Source: Bdellovibrionales bacterium (lineage in GTDB: Bacteria; Bdellovibrionota; Bdellovibrionia; Bdellovibrionales; Bdellovibrionaceae). From it: a stretch of 39,156 bases of DNA. Positions 26,316 to 34,627 of the stretch are shown here, piece after piece (position 1 is the stretch's first letter; every line of letters starts with the position of its first letter). The translations under genes were made by a program, and so were the position numbers. The stretch lies in NCBI GenBank assembly GCA_005793345.1, contig SXSU01000055.1:1-39156 (forward strand), in the 5' to 3' direction. Below the pieces are notes generated by a model. That model was not told where the DNA came from. It worked only from the letters and a program-made list of their open reading frames with translations, and searched no databases.

Positions 26316-26405
26316 GGAGAGATGGTTGAGCGGTTGAAAACACCAGTCTTGAAAACTGGCGACCCTTCGCGGGGTCCGTGGGTTCGAATCACACTCTCTC
26401 CGCCA
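26316..26405 (+). tRNA. tRNA-Ser (anticodon UGA)
   Basis: A 90-nt cloverleaf with a long variable arm (GCGACCCTTCGCGGGGTCC), as expected of a class II tRNA. The acceptor stem GGAGAGA pairs with TCTCTCC, followed by discriminator G and encoded CCA (26403-26405). The anticodon loop is CTTGAAA, giving anticodon TGA, which reads UCA. The T arm, GTGGG-TTCGAAT-CACAC, has one G-A mismatch where Gs normally pair with C. The D arm is GGTTGAGCGGTTGAAAACACC. Confidence 0.95.
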
Positions 26406-26915
26406 TTTTATTTTATCATACTTAAATTTTAATCCACAATTTTAGATGCATTAAAGGATATTTACTCTATAGGTAAGTATAATTCTTCAAGATGTTTAAA
26501 CACAATTTCTGTAGTTTAACCTCAATTGAATTTGACCAAATTTGACTATTAGAACATTTCAAAAAAAATTTAATACAATTTTTAAAAATTCTACAGGAGA
26601 ACTTTTATGTATCGAGTGTTCAGAATGGGGAATTTGAATAATTTTCGCAAGTGGAAGATTTAATTGGATTTGTTTTAAACCTCCTGAAGTCATAATTGGT
26701 TTTTCATTCTCAGAATCAGCTCTGAGAAAAAGTATGGGAATAGGAACTAGAGCAAACCAACTAAAAAGTGAATATGCGAAATTTTCCTTATTTAAAGTAA
26801 ATTATTCATAAATGTCTAACTTTTAATTAGAATTTCTTTAATTAAAAATTTTAACTTATATTTCGGTACGGACTATATGTTGATGGCACATAAAACAATA
26901 AAACATTTATGAAGA
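26406..26915. other. 510-bp intergenic stretch with a possible decayed short gene
   Basis: No secure gene. On the plus strand an ATG at 26607 with AGGAG eight bases upstream opens only 18 codons (MYRVFRMGNLNNFRKWKI). The next frame is then open to a TAA at about 26811 and would read FASGRFNWICFKPPEVIIG and SESALRKSMGIGTRANQLK. The two together could be a frameshifted small gene. I recognise no family. The remainder is AT-rich spacer between tRNA-Ser and the convergent rsmJ gene. Confidence 0.25.
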
Positions 26916-27710
26916 TTAAATTTTATTTTTATAGATATCAAATCTAACTAATTTACTTTCTAAAGTAAAACTAGGGTTATTTACAACTAAAGGAGCTAGA
27001 ATCGGGCGTTTAACTACAGTAAGTAGTTTAGAAAATCTTTGTGCTAACTTCACAACATCAGCATTAGCTTCATCTTGTCCTACGATCGAACGTAAAAATT
27101 GCATTTCTTTAGAGGGAAGGGCTGTTTTTGATTTATGTGGATACATTGGATCATAATAAACAACATCGAACTGTTTATTATAATTAATATCATTCAACGA
27201 TTTTAAAATAAAATTACTTCCATCGTCATACTGAAACTTCAGCCTCTTCCATAAATCATTATCCGGTTGGGTTTGTTTTGCATGATCTAAAGCTTGATTT
27301 AACATGATAAACAAAATTGGATTACGCTCTAAAGACAGAACATCAAACCCAAGCTGAGCTAAAAATATGGCATCAACTCCAAAGCCTGCTGTAAGATCTA
27401 AAAGTTTTCGGCAACCCAATTTCCATCCACAGGCTCTTGAAATTAATTCTTTAGATCGTGACGAAGTTTTACGATGATACTTTAAATCTTCTATAAAATT
27501 AATTTGAATTTCAAAAGTTATATTATTTTTAGATTTAACGACTGTAGATTGATCTTGTTGAAACCTAATTTTAGGTAGCATATTATCATTATCATCAAGA
27601 GCCCAGCTTAATTTTGAGTTCAATAATGCTTTGCTATCAACTTGAAATTCATTTTCATAAAATTCAAATAAGTTTTCAATACTGCTGAATTTTTTAATAT
27701 TTTTTAACAT
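26916..27710 (-). CDS. rsmJ: 16S rRNA (guanine-1516-N2)-methyltransferase, RsmJ-like
   Basis: I start at the ATG of 27708-27710 (MLKNIKKFSS, 264 residues); the frame is open further but would overlap the upstream gene. The SAM-binding block LLDLTAGFGVDAIFLAQLG and the family-specific LSLERNPILFIMLNQAL correspond to the RsmJ pattern (LDaTAGlGrDaf.lA..G, LERnPv...LL). DVVYYDPMYPHKSKTALPSK is the DPMfP-type catalytic motif with its RsmJ extension, and the C-terminus has VVKRP...RFDIYKN. Expected role: SAM-dependent methylation of G1516 of 16S rRNA in the small subunit. The stop codon of the UbiA-like gene lies 17 bp upstream of this ATG, so the two are probably co-transcribed. Confidence 0.85.
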   Translation of the reverse strand: MLKNIKKFSSIENLFEFYENEFQVDSKALLNSKLSWALDDNDNMLPKIRFQQDQSTVVKSKNNITFEIQINFIEDLKYHRKTSSRSKELISRACGWKLGCRKLLDLTAGFGVDAIFLAQLGFDVLSLERNPILFIMLNQALDHAKQTQPDNDLWKRLKFQYDDGSNFILKSLNDINYNKQFDVVYYDPMYPHKSKTALPSKEMQFLRSIVGQDEANADVVKLAQRFSKLLTVVKRPILAPLVVNNPSFTLESKLVRFDIYKNKI

Positions 27711-27726
27711 TATAACATGCCTAACA

Positions 27727-28932
27727 TTATAATTTAAAAAAAATAAAAGCAATTGTTTGAGAAATTGCTAATACATAATGATGTTTCATTGAAACTTCAG
27801 ATAACTCTTCAGATGCAGAGGCAAAGGTAGATTGAATTTTATTTAATAAATTAATTTCCTTAATCATAAAGTTACTATGTACGACTGAACTTACTAAACA
27901 TAATAACCAACCATTTGGTATTAATGCCAATAATGCTGTAGACACCAATGGAAAAATGATAATAGATTTCTGTAAAATTTGAAGGGACCTATCAAAACCT
28001 ATTACTGAAGAAAATCGATATATTTTTGATTTTGAAAATAAAAATATTTTACGAAAAGAACGGAGCTGTCTCAATAATAAGACCCACAGCCCCCAACTAG
28101 TACCGTACACCAAACAAGTAGTTAATAATTTAATATCAAAATGCACTGAATCTACAAAAACCAAAAAAACACCTAAAGTTAATAAAGGACCAGAAACTAA
28201 AAAATGTGATAAAGCTGAAAATAATAATGAAAAAATATTCTCTCCGTACTTTGATTTTCTGTTTATTAAATTCAAAAATAAAAAGGATAACCCGATTACA
28301 GTTAATACTGGAATTGTATTTTTTAAAATTAAGGGAATACTTAATAAAAAGCTAATTAATAGAAAAAATTTTGAGATTATTTTGAGTTGGCTTGCGGTTA
28401 CTAAACCTTTTTTTAAAATATTCGAAGTTGGTGCTGTTGCAAAAAGTGTAGTATTTGAAAAATGCTCTACTAATGTTCTTTGTATATTTACAAAAGCACT
28501 TACTGAAAAAAGTGAAGACAAAAGTAAAACAACATCAACCCAATTTAAAACTATTTGAAATTTTGCAATTGAAATTAAACAAAAAAGAACTGGTCCCAAT
28601 AATATTAAAAAATATTGTGGTTTAACAATCTCGTAAAATAATCTAATGTACGATTCCTTAATAATATTCACAACCGGTATTAACTCAAAAGTAGTAAAGG
28701 CAAACTCGGCGTTTGGATTAGGATTAAATGCTTCAAGTGGTATAGATCGAAATTTACTTGAATACGTCCCATTCATTAGTTTTATATAATCGGGGTGTTC
28801 TTTCCTTACGGTTATAAATTTATTATAATCAATTTCTACATCACTATTTTTAATATTAAAATCCCCTAAGCTCAATTTAGTAGTTAGTTTTTTATCAGTC
28901 TTAAATTTATCACTCAAGATATTTTCAATCAT
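27727..28932 (-). CDS. Multi-pass membrane protein, UbiA-superfamily-like but without the Asp-rich motifs
   Basis: The ATG at 28930-28932 gives 401 residues; a TTG six codons earlier lies in repeat DNA. Residues 1-85 are soluble and polar. From about 90 onward there are eight or nine hydrophobic segments spaced as in UbiA prenyltransferases. The central block YGENIFSLLFSALSHFLVSG, then PLLTLGVFLVF, resembles the G-E-l-vfl-fGpl-v-G segment of UbiA/MenA proteins. The NDxxDxxxD motif would fall at VNIQRTLVEHFSN and the second at LRQLRSFRK; neither has its Asp residues. It follows a polyprenyl diphosphate synthase gene on the same strand, which supplies exactly the substrate UbiA enzymes use. I read it as a degenerate relative, possibly a binding protein or a catalytically altered enzyme. 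Family membership is tentative. Confidence 0.5.
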   Translation of the reverse strand: MIENILSDKFKTDKKLTTKLSLGDFNIKNSDVEIDYNKFITVRKEHPDYIKLMNGTYSSKFRSIPLEAFNPNPNAEFAFTTFELIPVVNIIKESYIRLFYEIVKPQYFLILLGPVLFCLISIAKFQIVLNWVDVVLLLSSLFSVSAFVNIQRTLVEHFSNTTLFATAPTSNILKKGLVTASQLKIISKFFLLISFLLSIPLILKNTIPVLTVIGLSFLFLNLINRKSKYGENIFSLLFSALSHFLVSGPLLTLGVFLVFVDSVHFDIKLLTTCLVYGTSWGLWVLLLRQLRSFRKIFLFSKSKIYRFSSVIGFDRSLQILQKSIIIFPLVSTALLALIPNGWLLCLVSSVVHSNFMIKEINLLNKIQSTFASASEELSEVSMKHHYVLAISQTIAFIFFKL

Positions 28933-29024
28933 GAAAATCGCCCCCAACAATCAGGAAAATAACGGCGCATGATTTTGTCTCGCATATAATTGCGAAGCAA
29001 ACAGACTTAATCATGAGCAGTTAT
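28933..29024 (-). repeat. Dispersed palindromic element, truncated copy D, between two co-directional genes
   Basis: On the minus strand it begins at the TAA stop codon of the polyprenyl synthase gene (ATAACTGCT, 29024-29016) and runs through a 66-bp version of the large hairpin (ends at 28959). It keeps the CCTGATTGTTGGGGGCGATTTT linker and one arm of the G4/C4 hairpin, then stops exactly at the ATG of the UbiA-like gene. The inner stem is damaged (AATTGC-GAA-GCAAAC) and the outer 3' arm is changed (GCGCCGTTAT). The whole space between the two genes is repeat sequence. Confidence 0.85.
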
Positions 29025-29998
29025 TTTGTTTTTCTCCAGTAAAGTAATTCAGGCAACTTCGCCAGCTGTGTAATAATATTTTGCTCTCTCTCTTCCAACA
29101 TTGATGAAAAAAAACTAAGCAAATGATGATATCTTTCAATGAGTGTTTTATTTTGACCATCAAATTCGCTAAGTTTTGCCTCAAATACACTTTCACCAAT
29201 TACTGATTTTAATTCTCCCAATGATTGACTCACAATAAATTTTCGTTTTTCATCATCACTTAAATCTTTAGTTAAAAAATATCCAAATGAGTTTAAGTAA
29301 CCTGATTTAAGGTCACCCAACAGGGCTTTTCCTTCGTAATTTCTAATATCGTAGTCAAGCAAGTCATCGCTTCTCTGAAATAATACCCCAAGCAATGTCC
29401 CCATCTCTTCTAAAGTCTGATGAAGATCTTTTTGATTACGTCCAAGTGCTATGAATGGTGCGCGTAAACACCATTTAAAGAGGGATGCAGTTTTTAAATT
29501 ATGAACTTGATCTAATTGTTGAATTTGAACATTAAAATCTTTTACAAGGGAATCTTGAATCCATTCCCCTTCAAGTAAGTCCGAAATTACTTCTGCAGTA
29601 TAATGAACTAATTCTATATTACCAAAACTTGAGAGGTTTACCATTACTCTTGCCAATAAATAATCCCCAGCCAAAACTGCATACTCAGGAGTATACTTTA
29701 ACCACGCTGTGGTTTTACCTCGACGAAGAGATGATCTATCAATCAAATCATCATGTAATAATGAGGCATTATGAATAAATTCTACTGTCTGTGCGAGCAA
29801 TTGTTCAGTTTTTGTAGGTAAACTTAAACTCAATGCAAAAAAATGAATAAGTTTAGCCCGAAACCCTTTTCCTCCATGAAATAAATCATCATAAAGGGCA
29901 TTAAGTTTGGGTAAATAACTAGGAAAATCTTTTGAATCGTAAATCTTAATATCCATATGAATTTGTTTCTGATATTTCTCAAAGGTTTTATCAATCAA
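29021..29998 (-). CDS. Polyprenyl diphosphate synthase (trans-type, IspA/IspB family)
   Basis: The protein has 325 residues from a TTG at 29996-29998; an ATG 14 codons later (29954-29956) is the other candidate and neither has a clear ribosome site. Both Asp-rich motifs are intact: LLHDDLIDRSSLRRG (DDxxD at 83-87) and FQRSDDLLDYD (211-215). The substrate-binding GGKGFRAKL replaces the usual GGKR.RP. The enzyme condenses isopentenyl diphosphate with an allylic diphosphate in the cytoplasm. Two bulky residues (Leu80-Leu81) before the first motif do not settle the chain length. Product use for quinones or the neighbouring UbiA-like protein is plausible. The stop codon is the first TAA of repeat copy D. 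The divergent thioesterase gene starts 97 bp away. Confidence 0.88.
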   Translation of the reverse strand: MIDKTFEKYQKQIHMDIKIYDSKDFPSYLPKLNALYDDLFHGGKGFRAKLIHFFALSLSLPTKTEQLLAQTVEFIHNASLLHDDLIDRSSLRRGKTTAWLKYTPEYAVLAGDYLLARVMVNLSSFGNIELVHYTAEVISDLLEGEWIQDSLVKDFNVQIQQLDQVHNLKTASLFKWCLRAPFIALGRNQKDLHQTLEEMGTLLGVLFQRSDDLLDYDIRNYEGKALLGDLKSGYLNSFGYFLTKDLSDDEKRKFIVSQSLGELKSVIGESVFEAKLSEFDGQNKTLIERYHHLLSFFSSMLEEREQNIITQLAKLPELLYWRKTK

Positions 29999-30094
29999 TA
30001 ATTTTGCATGCTTAGCGTTATCGTCAAGTTTAAAAACTGATACAAGACCGCAACAAGTATAGACAAACAGTTAAATTTTAACTCTCATGTAGTT

Positions 30095-30568
30095 ATGACA
30101 AAAAATCAAACTTATAAAACATCGATCTTTATGAATTTCAGACATGGCGATCCTGCGGGCGTAATGTTTAATGGTAATCTTTTGGATATATCGCATGATT
30201 TACTCGAAGAGTTTTTAATTCATATTGGAATATCTTGGAAGGATTGGTTTCGCTCCTCAGAATTAGCTTGTCCAATTAGAAATTGTAATATTGATTTTTT
30301 GGCTCCCTTTATTGTTGGAGAAACTTATGATGTAGAAATTAATCTCAATAAAATTGGACATACTTCTTTTACGATAGGTTACAAGTTCTTTTCTCTTGAA
30401 AAAACAGCTCAATTTGAATTTAATTCGAGAACCCAAGCATCAGAAAATAATGGTCGAAAAAAAATGGCCGTGGTTTCTGTCACACATGTCTTTATTGATT
30501 TAAATAAAAAAACAATTACTGCCATTCCAGAAGAATTTAAAAATAAACTTGCAATATACTTGTCTTAA
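30095..30568 (+). CDS. Hotdog-fold acyl-CoA thioesterase (4HBT/YbgC-like)
   Basis: The protein has 157 residues, the normal size for a single hotdog domain. The opening TSIFMNFRHGDPAGVMFNGN is the 4-hydroxybenzoyl-CoA thioesterase/YbgC signature, in which Asp of GDPAGV is the catalytic residue. The long helix follows (LLDISHDLLEEFLIHIGISW), then the strands NIDFLAPFIVGETYDVEINL and KKMAVVSVTHVFIDL. It would hydrolyse an acyl-CoA or acyl-ACP thioester in the cytoplasm. The acyl chain is unknown. It is divergent from the polyprenyl synthase gene and is followed by repeat copy E. Confidence 0.85.
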   Translation: MTKNQTYKTSIFMNFRHGDPAGVMFNGNLLDISHDLLEEFLIHIGISWKDWFRSSELACPIRNCNIDFLAPFIVGETYDVEINLNKIGHTSFTIGYKFFSLEKTAQFEFNSRTQASENNGRKKMAVVSVTHVFIDLNKKTITAIPEEFKNKLAIYLS

Positions 30569-30590
30569 TTTTTATTTTTATTAACAACTG

Positions 30591-30729
30591 ATTATGAAAA
30601 TACAAACTTTAGTTTGGATTTTCATAATACGGGGTGAATCAAAATCACCCCCAACAAACAGGAAAATAACTGCTTATGATTATGTCTGATATAATTGCGG
30701 AGCAATCAGACTTAATCATGAGCAGTTAT
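30591..30729 (-). repeat. Dispersed palindromic element, copy E
   Basis: Complete 139-bp unit: AT hairpin 30591-30628, G4/C4 hairpin 30631-30651, 64-bp hairpin 30666-30729. The AT hairpin differs from copies B and C almost only in its loop (CTTTAG here, CGTAAG in B, CATTAG in C). The large-hairpin tip is TTGC-GGA-GCAA. It fills most of the 251-bp gap between the thioesterase and amidohydrolase genes and is inverted relative to the upstream gene. Confidence 0.9.
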
Positions 30730-30819
30730 TTTGATTCAATATAATAATTGATTTTTAATAGATTCAAACCTTAAACTTAATGACAAGAATTAAAATAAGA
30801 AATGTTTTTGAGGTGAGTT

Positions 30820-31728
30820 ATGTTTCCAATTATAGATTTCCATGTTCATGTGTATCCTGCGCTTCCCCTCTCTTCCGAATTAAAAAAAGTTCGAAGCTCA
30901 TTAAAATCTGTACTTGAACCTGTTAGTCAGCTCCAACATAATGCACAATCATTGATTCGAAAATTTCCTCAATTTTCTCGAAAATTTTTAGAAGAAATTA
31001 CGACACCTTCTGTGATTCCCCATCTGTTAATTGAATCCCAATTTGATGATTTAATAACAGAAATGAATACCCATAATGTTGAAAAAGCAGTTGTTATCCC
31101 ACACCCTCCTATAATTTCTAATGACTTTGTATATTATGAATGTAGAAAAGCACCAAATCGCCTAATTACAAGCACCTTTATTGATCCTCAAACGATGACT
31201 AAAAAAGAAGATTTAGTTGCCTTTTATAATCAAGGTGTTCGAATCTTTAAAATTAATCCCATTCAAAGCGGTGTGCCGGCAGAAGCACCTTATTACAATG
31301 ATTTTTTAGAATACCTTAATTCAAAAAAAGCCATTGTTATTTTGCATACTGGAAATATTTATTCACACTTATTTAAAGCTCCTGATAAGGGAGATGTTAA
31401 AAACTTTATTCCTTGGTTTACTCGCTACCCAGATATAAAATTTTTGTTAGCACATATGAATTTTAATGAACCTCATAGAGCAATAGAGCAGGCTTCCTTA
31501 TACGAAAATGTGTTCCTATTAACATCTTGGCAACCTACTGATGTTATTGAAAAAGCTATTAATAAAGTAGGCGTTTCAAAAATTCTTTTTGCTTCAGATT
31601 GGCCTTTATTAGGTGGCAATATTCTTACTCAAAAAAATAGAATTTTACAGTTATTTAAGAATAAAAAAATTTCTGAACAGGATTTAAAAAATATTTTTGC
31701 TGAAAATGCAAAGCACTTGTTGGCATAG
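30820..31728 (+). CDS. Amidohydrolase-family (amidohydrolase_2, PF04909-type) metal-dependent hydrolase
   Basis: The protein has 302 residues with a strong GAGGTGAGTT ribosome site. The TIM-barrel metal site is visible as IIDFHVHVYP (HxH near residues 8-10), IVILHTGNIYSH (His at strand 5), FLLAHMNF (His at strand 6) and ILFASDWPLLGG (catalytic Asp at strand 8). The family includes decarboxylases (ACMSD-type) and lactone or amide hydrolases; the substrate is not predictable. It ends about 65 bp before the SRP RNA gene. Confidence 0.85.
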   Translation: MFPIIDFHVHVYPALPLSSELKKVRSSLKSVLEPVSQLQHNAQSLIRKFPQFSRKFLEEITTPSVIPHLLIESQFDDLITEMNTHNVEKAVVIPHPPIISNDFVYYECRKAPNRLITSTFIDPQTMTKKEDLVAFYNQGVRIFKINPIQSGVPAEAPYYNDFLEYLNSKKAIVILHTGNIYSHLFKAPDKGDVKNFIPWFTRYPDIKFLLAHMNFNEPHRAIEQASLYENVFLLTSWQPTDVIEKAINKVGVSKILFASDWPLLGGNILTQKNRILQLFKNKKISEQDLKNIFAENAKHLLA

Positions 31729-31794
31729 TATTTTGGAATCCTGCATCTTTACTAAAATTACTCTAGGCATAGTGAAACTTATAGTATAAATCTG

Positions 31795-31897
31795 TGTGCG
31801 ACTGGGTCCCATACAATGAAGTTTTAGTGAACTCCGCTAGGTCCGGAAGGAAGCAACGGCAATTAAAAGTTCATGTGCTATGGGTCGCCCAGTCACT
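31795..31897 (+). ncRNA. ffs: Signal recognition particle RNA (small bacterial 4.5S type)
   Basis: About 103 nt. The conserved domain IV loop is AGGTCCGGAAGGAAGCAACGG (core TCCGGAAGGAAGCAAC, about 31840-31858), the Ffh-binding site with GGAA tetraloop. The outer helix pairs GACTGGG-TCCCATA at the 5' end with TATGGGT-CGCCCAGTC at the 3' end. The particle guides ribosomes making membrane proteins to the translocon. TATAGTATAAAT at 31780-31791 is a plausible -10 region just upstream. Its position directly before dnaX is a common arrangement. Confidence 0.95.
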
Positions 31898-31962
31898 TAA
31901 TTATTTATGTGTTTTCATAATACAAACTTAGATTTACTTACCATTTTTGCGAGAACCCCACA

Positions 31963-33681
31963 ATGTCATATCAAGTCATAGCACGAAAATGGAGACCCCA
32001 AAGTTTTACTGATCTAGTGGGACAAGATCCAATCGCACAAACTTTATTAAACTCATTAAAATCAAACAGACTTCCCCATGCATTGTTATTTACTGGACCT
32101 CGAGGAACAGGCAAAACTTCAACAGCAAGAATTTTGGCAAAAAGTTTAAAATGCCCAGTAGCCCAAGAGAAAGGTGATTTTACACCATGTCAGGCATGTG
32201 ATGTATGCACTGAGATTGCTCAAAGTCGACATATTGATGTTATCGAAATTGATGGAGCTAGTAATAATGGTGTTGAGTCCATTCGTGAGCTCAGAGAAAC
32301 AGTTGGCTATCTTCCTTCATTTGGAAAATATAAAGTCTATATTATTGATGAAGTCCATATGTTGTCTACAAGTGCCTTCAATGCACTTCTAAAGACTTTA
32401 GAAGAACCTCCAGGGCATGTGGTTTTTATTTTAGCTACAACCGAAGTTCATAAAATTCCACAAACAATTCTTTCACGATGTCAAAGATTTGATTTTCGCC
32501 GAATCACAACCAAACAAATTCAAGAACATCTTCAGAAAATTTGTATACAAGATAATATTCCAGCCGAGCCTCAATCTTTGTGGCTCATCGCTAAACAGGG
32601 CGATGGATCAATGAGAGATAGCCAAAGTCTATTAGAACAAGTCATTACTTTTTCACAAAAAAACCTTACTTATGATAAGGTCATGGAGATTTTAGGTTTA
32701 ACTGATCGTCAATTGATATATGACACTCTTGAAGCCATTTTAAATCGTGATGTGACTAATGCCCTTACAATTTTAGAACGCTACCACTTAACTTCCCTTG
32801 AACCACACTTACTCGCTCAAGATTTGATGGAATCAATTCGCCACTTAACAATTGTAAAAGTCTCTGGAGCGACCACTTCACGAATTCTCGACCTTCCTGA
32901 TTCTGAATTAAGTTGGCTAATGACAAAGGCAAGCGAGCATTCCACAGAAGATCTTCACGCGCTTTTTGATATGACTCTTAGGGGTGTCGAAGACATTATG
33001 CGATCGAATGATCCAAGGTTAGTTTTAGACATGGTAATTTTAAGATTAGCCTCTGCTCCAAAATTAGAATCATTATTAAGCTTATTGGCCAATGCAGGAG
33101 GCAACCAGTCTTCAAGTTTAACCCCAAGCCCATCTCAAGTTATTACTGCAGTCACTAAACCTAACAATAGCCCTAACCAAAATCGTTCCAATATTACCGA
33201 ATCAAGTTCAAGTTCTTCACCTACATTTATGAGTGCTACAAATACATCTGCACCATCTCTAGTTCCTGCTGCCAGCACTCCTGAGGGCAAATGGCTTAGC
33301 ACTATCGAGTTTGTTAAAAAAAGTGATATTTTGCTAGGTTCAAAACTTGAGGGTTTAATTTTTCTTGGCCTAAAAGATAAAACTTTACAACTTGGCATTC
33401 CTTTTAAATTACAATTTATCAAACAACAGATGCAGGATGCTACTCTGGTCAAAAAATTTAAAACTTTTATTGAACAGTTTTGGGGAACTGAGTATTCTTT
33501 TGAAGTTCAGGTTGTTAAAGATAAGACTCAGACCGAAATTGTACCTCAACAGAACGGTAATTCAGAAACAGAATCTTACTTAGACAACCCGGTAATAAAA
33601 GCCACCCAAGATATTTTTAAAACACAAATTCTCAGTGTTAAAGATATCACTGAACCTAAGGGTTCACAAAAGAAGGAGTAA
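31963..33681 (+). CDS. dnaX: DNA polymerase III subunit gamma/tau
   Basis: The protein has 572 residues. The AAA+ clamp-loader ATPase has Walker A GPRGTGKTS (45-53), a four-Cys zinc site (Cys64, 76, 79, 82), VYIIDEVHMLS (Walker B), LLKTLEEPPGHVVFILATTE and the arginine-finger SRCQRFDFRR. Domain III follows to about 370. A Ser/Pro/Asn-rich linker (about 378-437) leads to a C-terminal domain starting KWLSTIEFV. It loads the beta clamp and holds the polymerase core at the replication fork. An A7 run at 33316-33322 just after the linker precedes an out-of-frame TGA at 33324-33326; slippage adding one A would end the protein at 454 residues, a gamma-like form. First gene of dnaX-ybaB-recR-mglA-nadA. 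Confidence 0.96.
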   Translation: MSYQVIARKWRPQSFTDLVGQDPIAQTLLNSLKSNRLPHALLFTGPRGTGKTSTARILAKSLKCPVAQEKGDFTPCQACDVCTEIAQSRHIDVIEIDGASNNGVESIRELRETVGYLPSFGKYKVYIIDEVHMLSTSAFNALLKTLEEPPGHVVFILATTEVHKIPQTILSRCQRFDFRRITTKQIQEHLQKICIQDNIPAEPQSLWLIAKQGDGSMRDSQSLLEQVITFSQKNLTYDKVMEILGLTDRQLIYDTLEAILNRDVTNALTILERYHLTSLEPHLLAQDLMESIRHLTIVKVSGATTSRILDLPDSELSWLMTKASEHSTEDLHALFDMTLRGVEDIMRSNDPRLVLDMVILRLASAPKLESLLSLLANAGGNQSSSLTPSPSQVITAVTKPNNSPNQNRSNITESSSSSSPTFMSATNTSAPSLVPAASTPEGKWLSTIEFVKKSDILLGSKLEGLIFLGLKDKTLQLGIPFKLQFIKQQMQDATLVKKFKTFIEQFWGTEYSFEVQVVKDKTQTEIVPQQNGNSETESYLDNPVIKATQDIFKTQILSVKDITEPKGSQKKE

Positions 33682-33683
33682 AC

Positions 33684-34007
33684 ATGAAGGGTCTTCCTGG
33701 AAGCATGCAAGCGTTAATGAAACAAGCAAACCAAATGCAACTCAAAATGAAAAAAACTCAAGAGGAGCTTGCAACACGTGAATTCGAAGGCACTGCTGGC
33801 GGCGGCGGGGTTACAGTAAAAGTAACTGGTGATAATAAAATTTGTAAAGTAACTATCAATCCTGATGTTGTTAAATCTGGTGATGTTGAAATGCTTCAAG
33901 ATCTTATCTTAGCAGCAACCAATGACGCTCTTAAAGTGGCTAAAGAAACATCTCAAAAAGAGATGGAAAAAATCACAGGCGGCATGAATATCCCTGGTTT
34001 AACTTAA
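33684..34007 (+). CDS. ybaB: YbaB/EbfC family nucleoid-associated protein
   Basis: The protein has 107 residues, the usual length. KGLPGSMQALMKQANQMQLK and KKTQEELATREFEGTAGGGG are the family's N-terminal helix and turn, followed by VTVKVTGDNKICKVTINPDV. It binds DNA as a dimer with tweezer-like helices and coats the nucleoid. It begins two bases after dnaX, whose stop codon lies inside its ribosome site (GGAGTAAAC), and sits before recR, the near-universal arrangement. Confidence 0.95.
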   Translation: MKGLPGSMQALMKQANQMQLKMKKTQEELATREFEGTAGGGGVTVKVTGDNKICKVTINPDVVKSGDVEMLQDLILAATNDALKVAKETSQKEMEKITGGMNIPGLT

Positions 34008-34015
34008 AAGATTTA

Positions 34016-34627
34016 ATGTTAAAAATCCAAGCCCTTGAAAAACTCATTCAAGAACTTAGTAAGCTTCCAAGCATTGGGCCCAAAACTGCTCAGCGCTTGG
34101 CTTATCATATTTTAAAATCTCCGGTCTCTTACAGTGAATCACTTACTCATGCCCTAACTGAGCTTAAACAAAAAGTCCAGTTTTGTACGGAATGTTTTAA
34201 CTACACCGATAAAGAGGTGTGTTTTTATTGCACTGATATTTACAGAGCTACTGATATAATTTGCATTGTTGAAGAGCCGGTGGATATAACTCCAATAGAG
34301 TCTTCACAAGCCTTCAAAGGAAGATATCATGTCCTTCATGGAGCGATCTCTCCCCTTGATGGTGTTCGCCCACAGGACTTGAAAATAGACGAACTCTTAA
34401 AAAGAATCGAACGCCTAAAAGATACCGCTAATCCTATTAAAGAAATTATTTTTGCAGTCGATTCAGACCTTGAAGGTGACACAACTGTTTTGTATATGAG
34501 TCGACAACTTCAACCCTACGGAATTAAATTAAGCAGAATAGCCCAAGGTATACCAATAGGTAGTGACATTGATTATATTGATGATAAAACTATAAGTAAG
34601 GCCTTAATTTATCGGGTGGAAGTTTAA
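34016..34627 (+). CDS. recR: Recombination mediator protein RecR
   Basis: The protein has 203 residues. The N-terminal helix-hairpin-helix (LSKLPSIGPKTAQRLAYHIL) is followed by a four-Cys zinc finger (CTECFNYTDKEVCFYC), then a Toprim domain with ICIVEEPVDI, YHVLHGAISPLDGVRPQDL and EIIFAVDSDLEGDTTVLYM. With RecF/RecO it loads RecA on gapped DNA. Its TAA shares its last A with the ATG of the following GTPase gene (34625-34629), implying translational coupling. Confidence 0.96.
   Translation: MLKIQALEKLIQELSKLPSIGPKTAQRLAYHILKSPVSYSESLTHALTELKQKVQFCTECFNYTDKEVCFYCTDIYRATDIICIVEEPVDITPIESSQAFKGRYHVLHGAISPLDGVRPQDLKIDELLKRIERLKDTANPIKEIIFAVDSDLEGDTTVLYMSRQLQPYGIKLSRIAQGIPIGSDIDYIDDKTISKALIYRVEV

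Noticed and set aside
31905-31931. TTTTCATAATACAAACTTAG downstream of ffs resembles parts of the AT hairpin of the repeat.
   Set aside because: Only about 20 bases, with the pieces in a different order and no partner hairpins; likely chance in AT-rich DNA.
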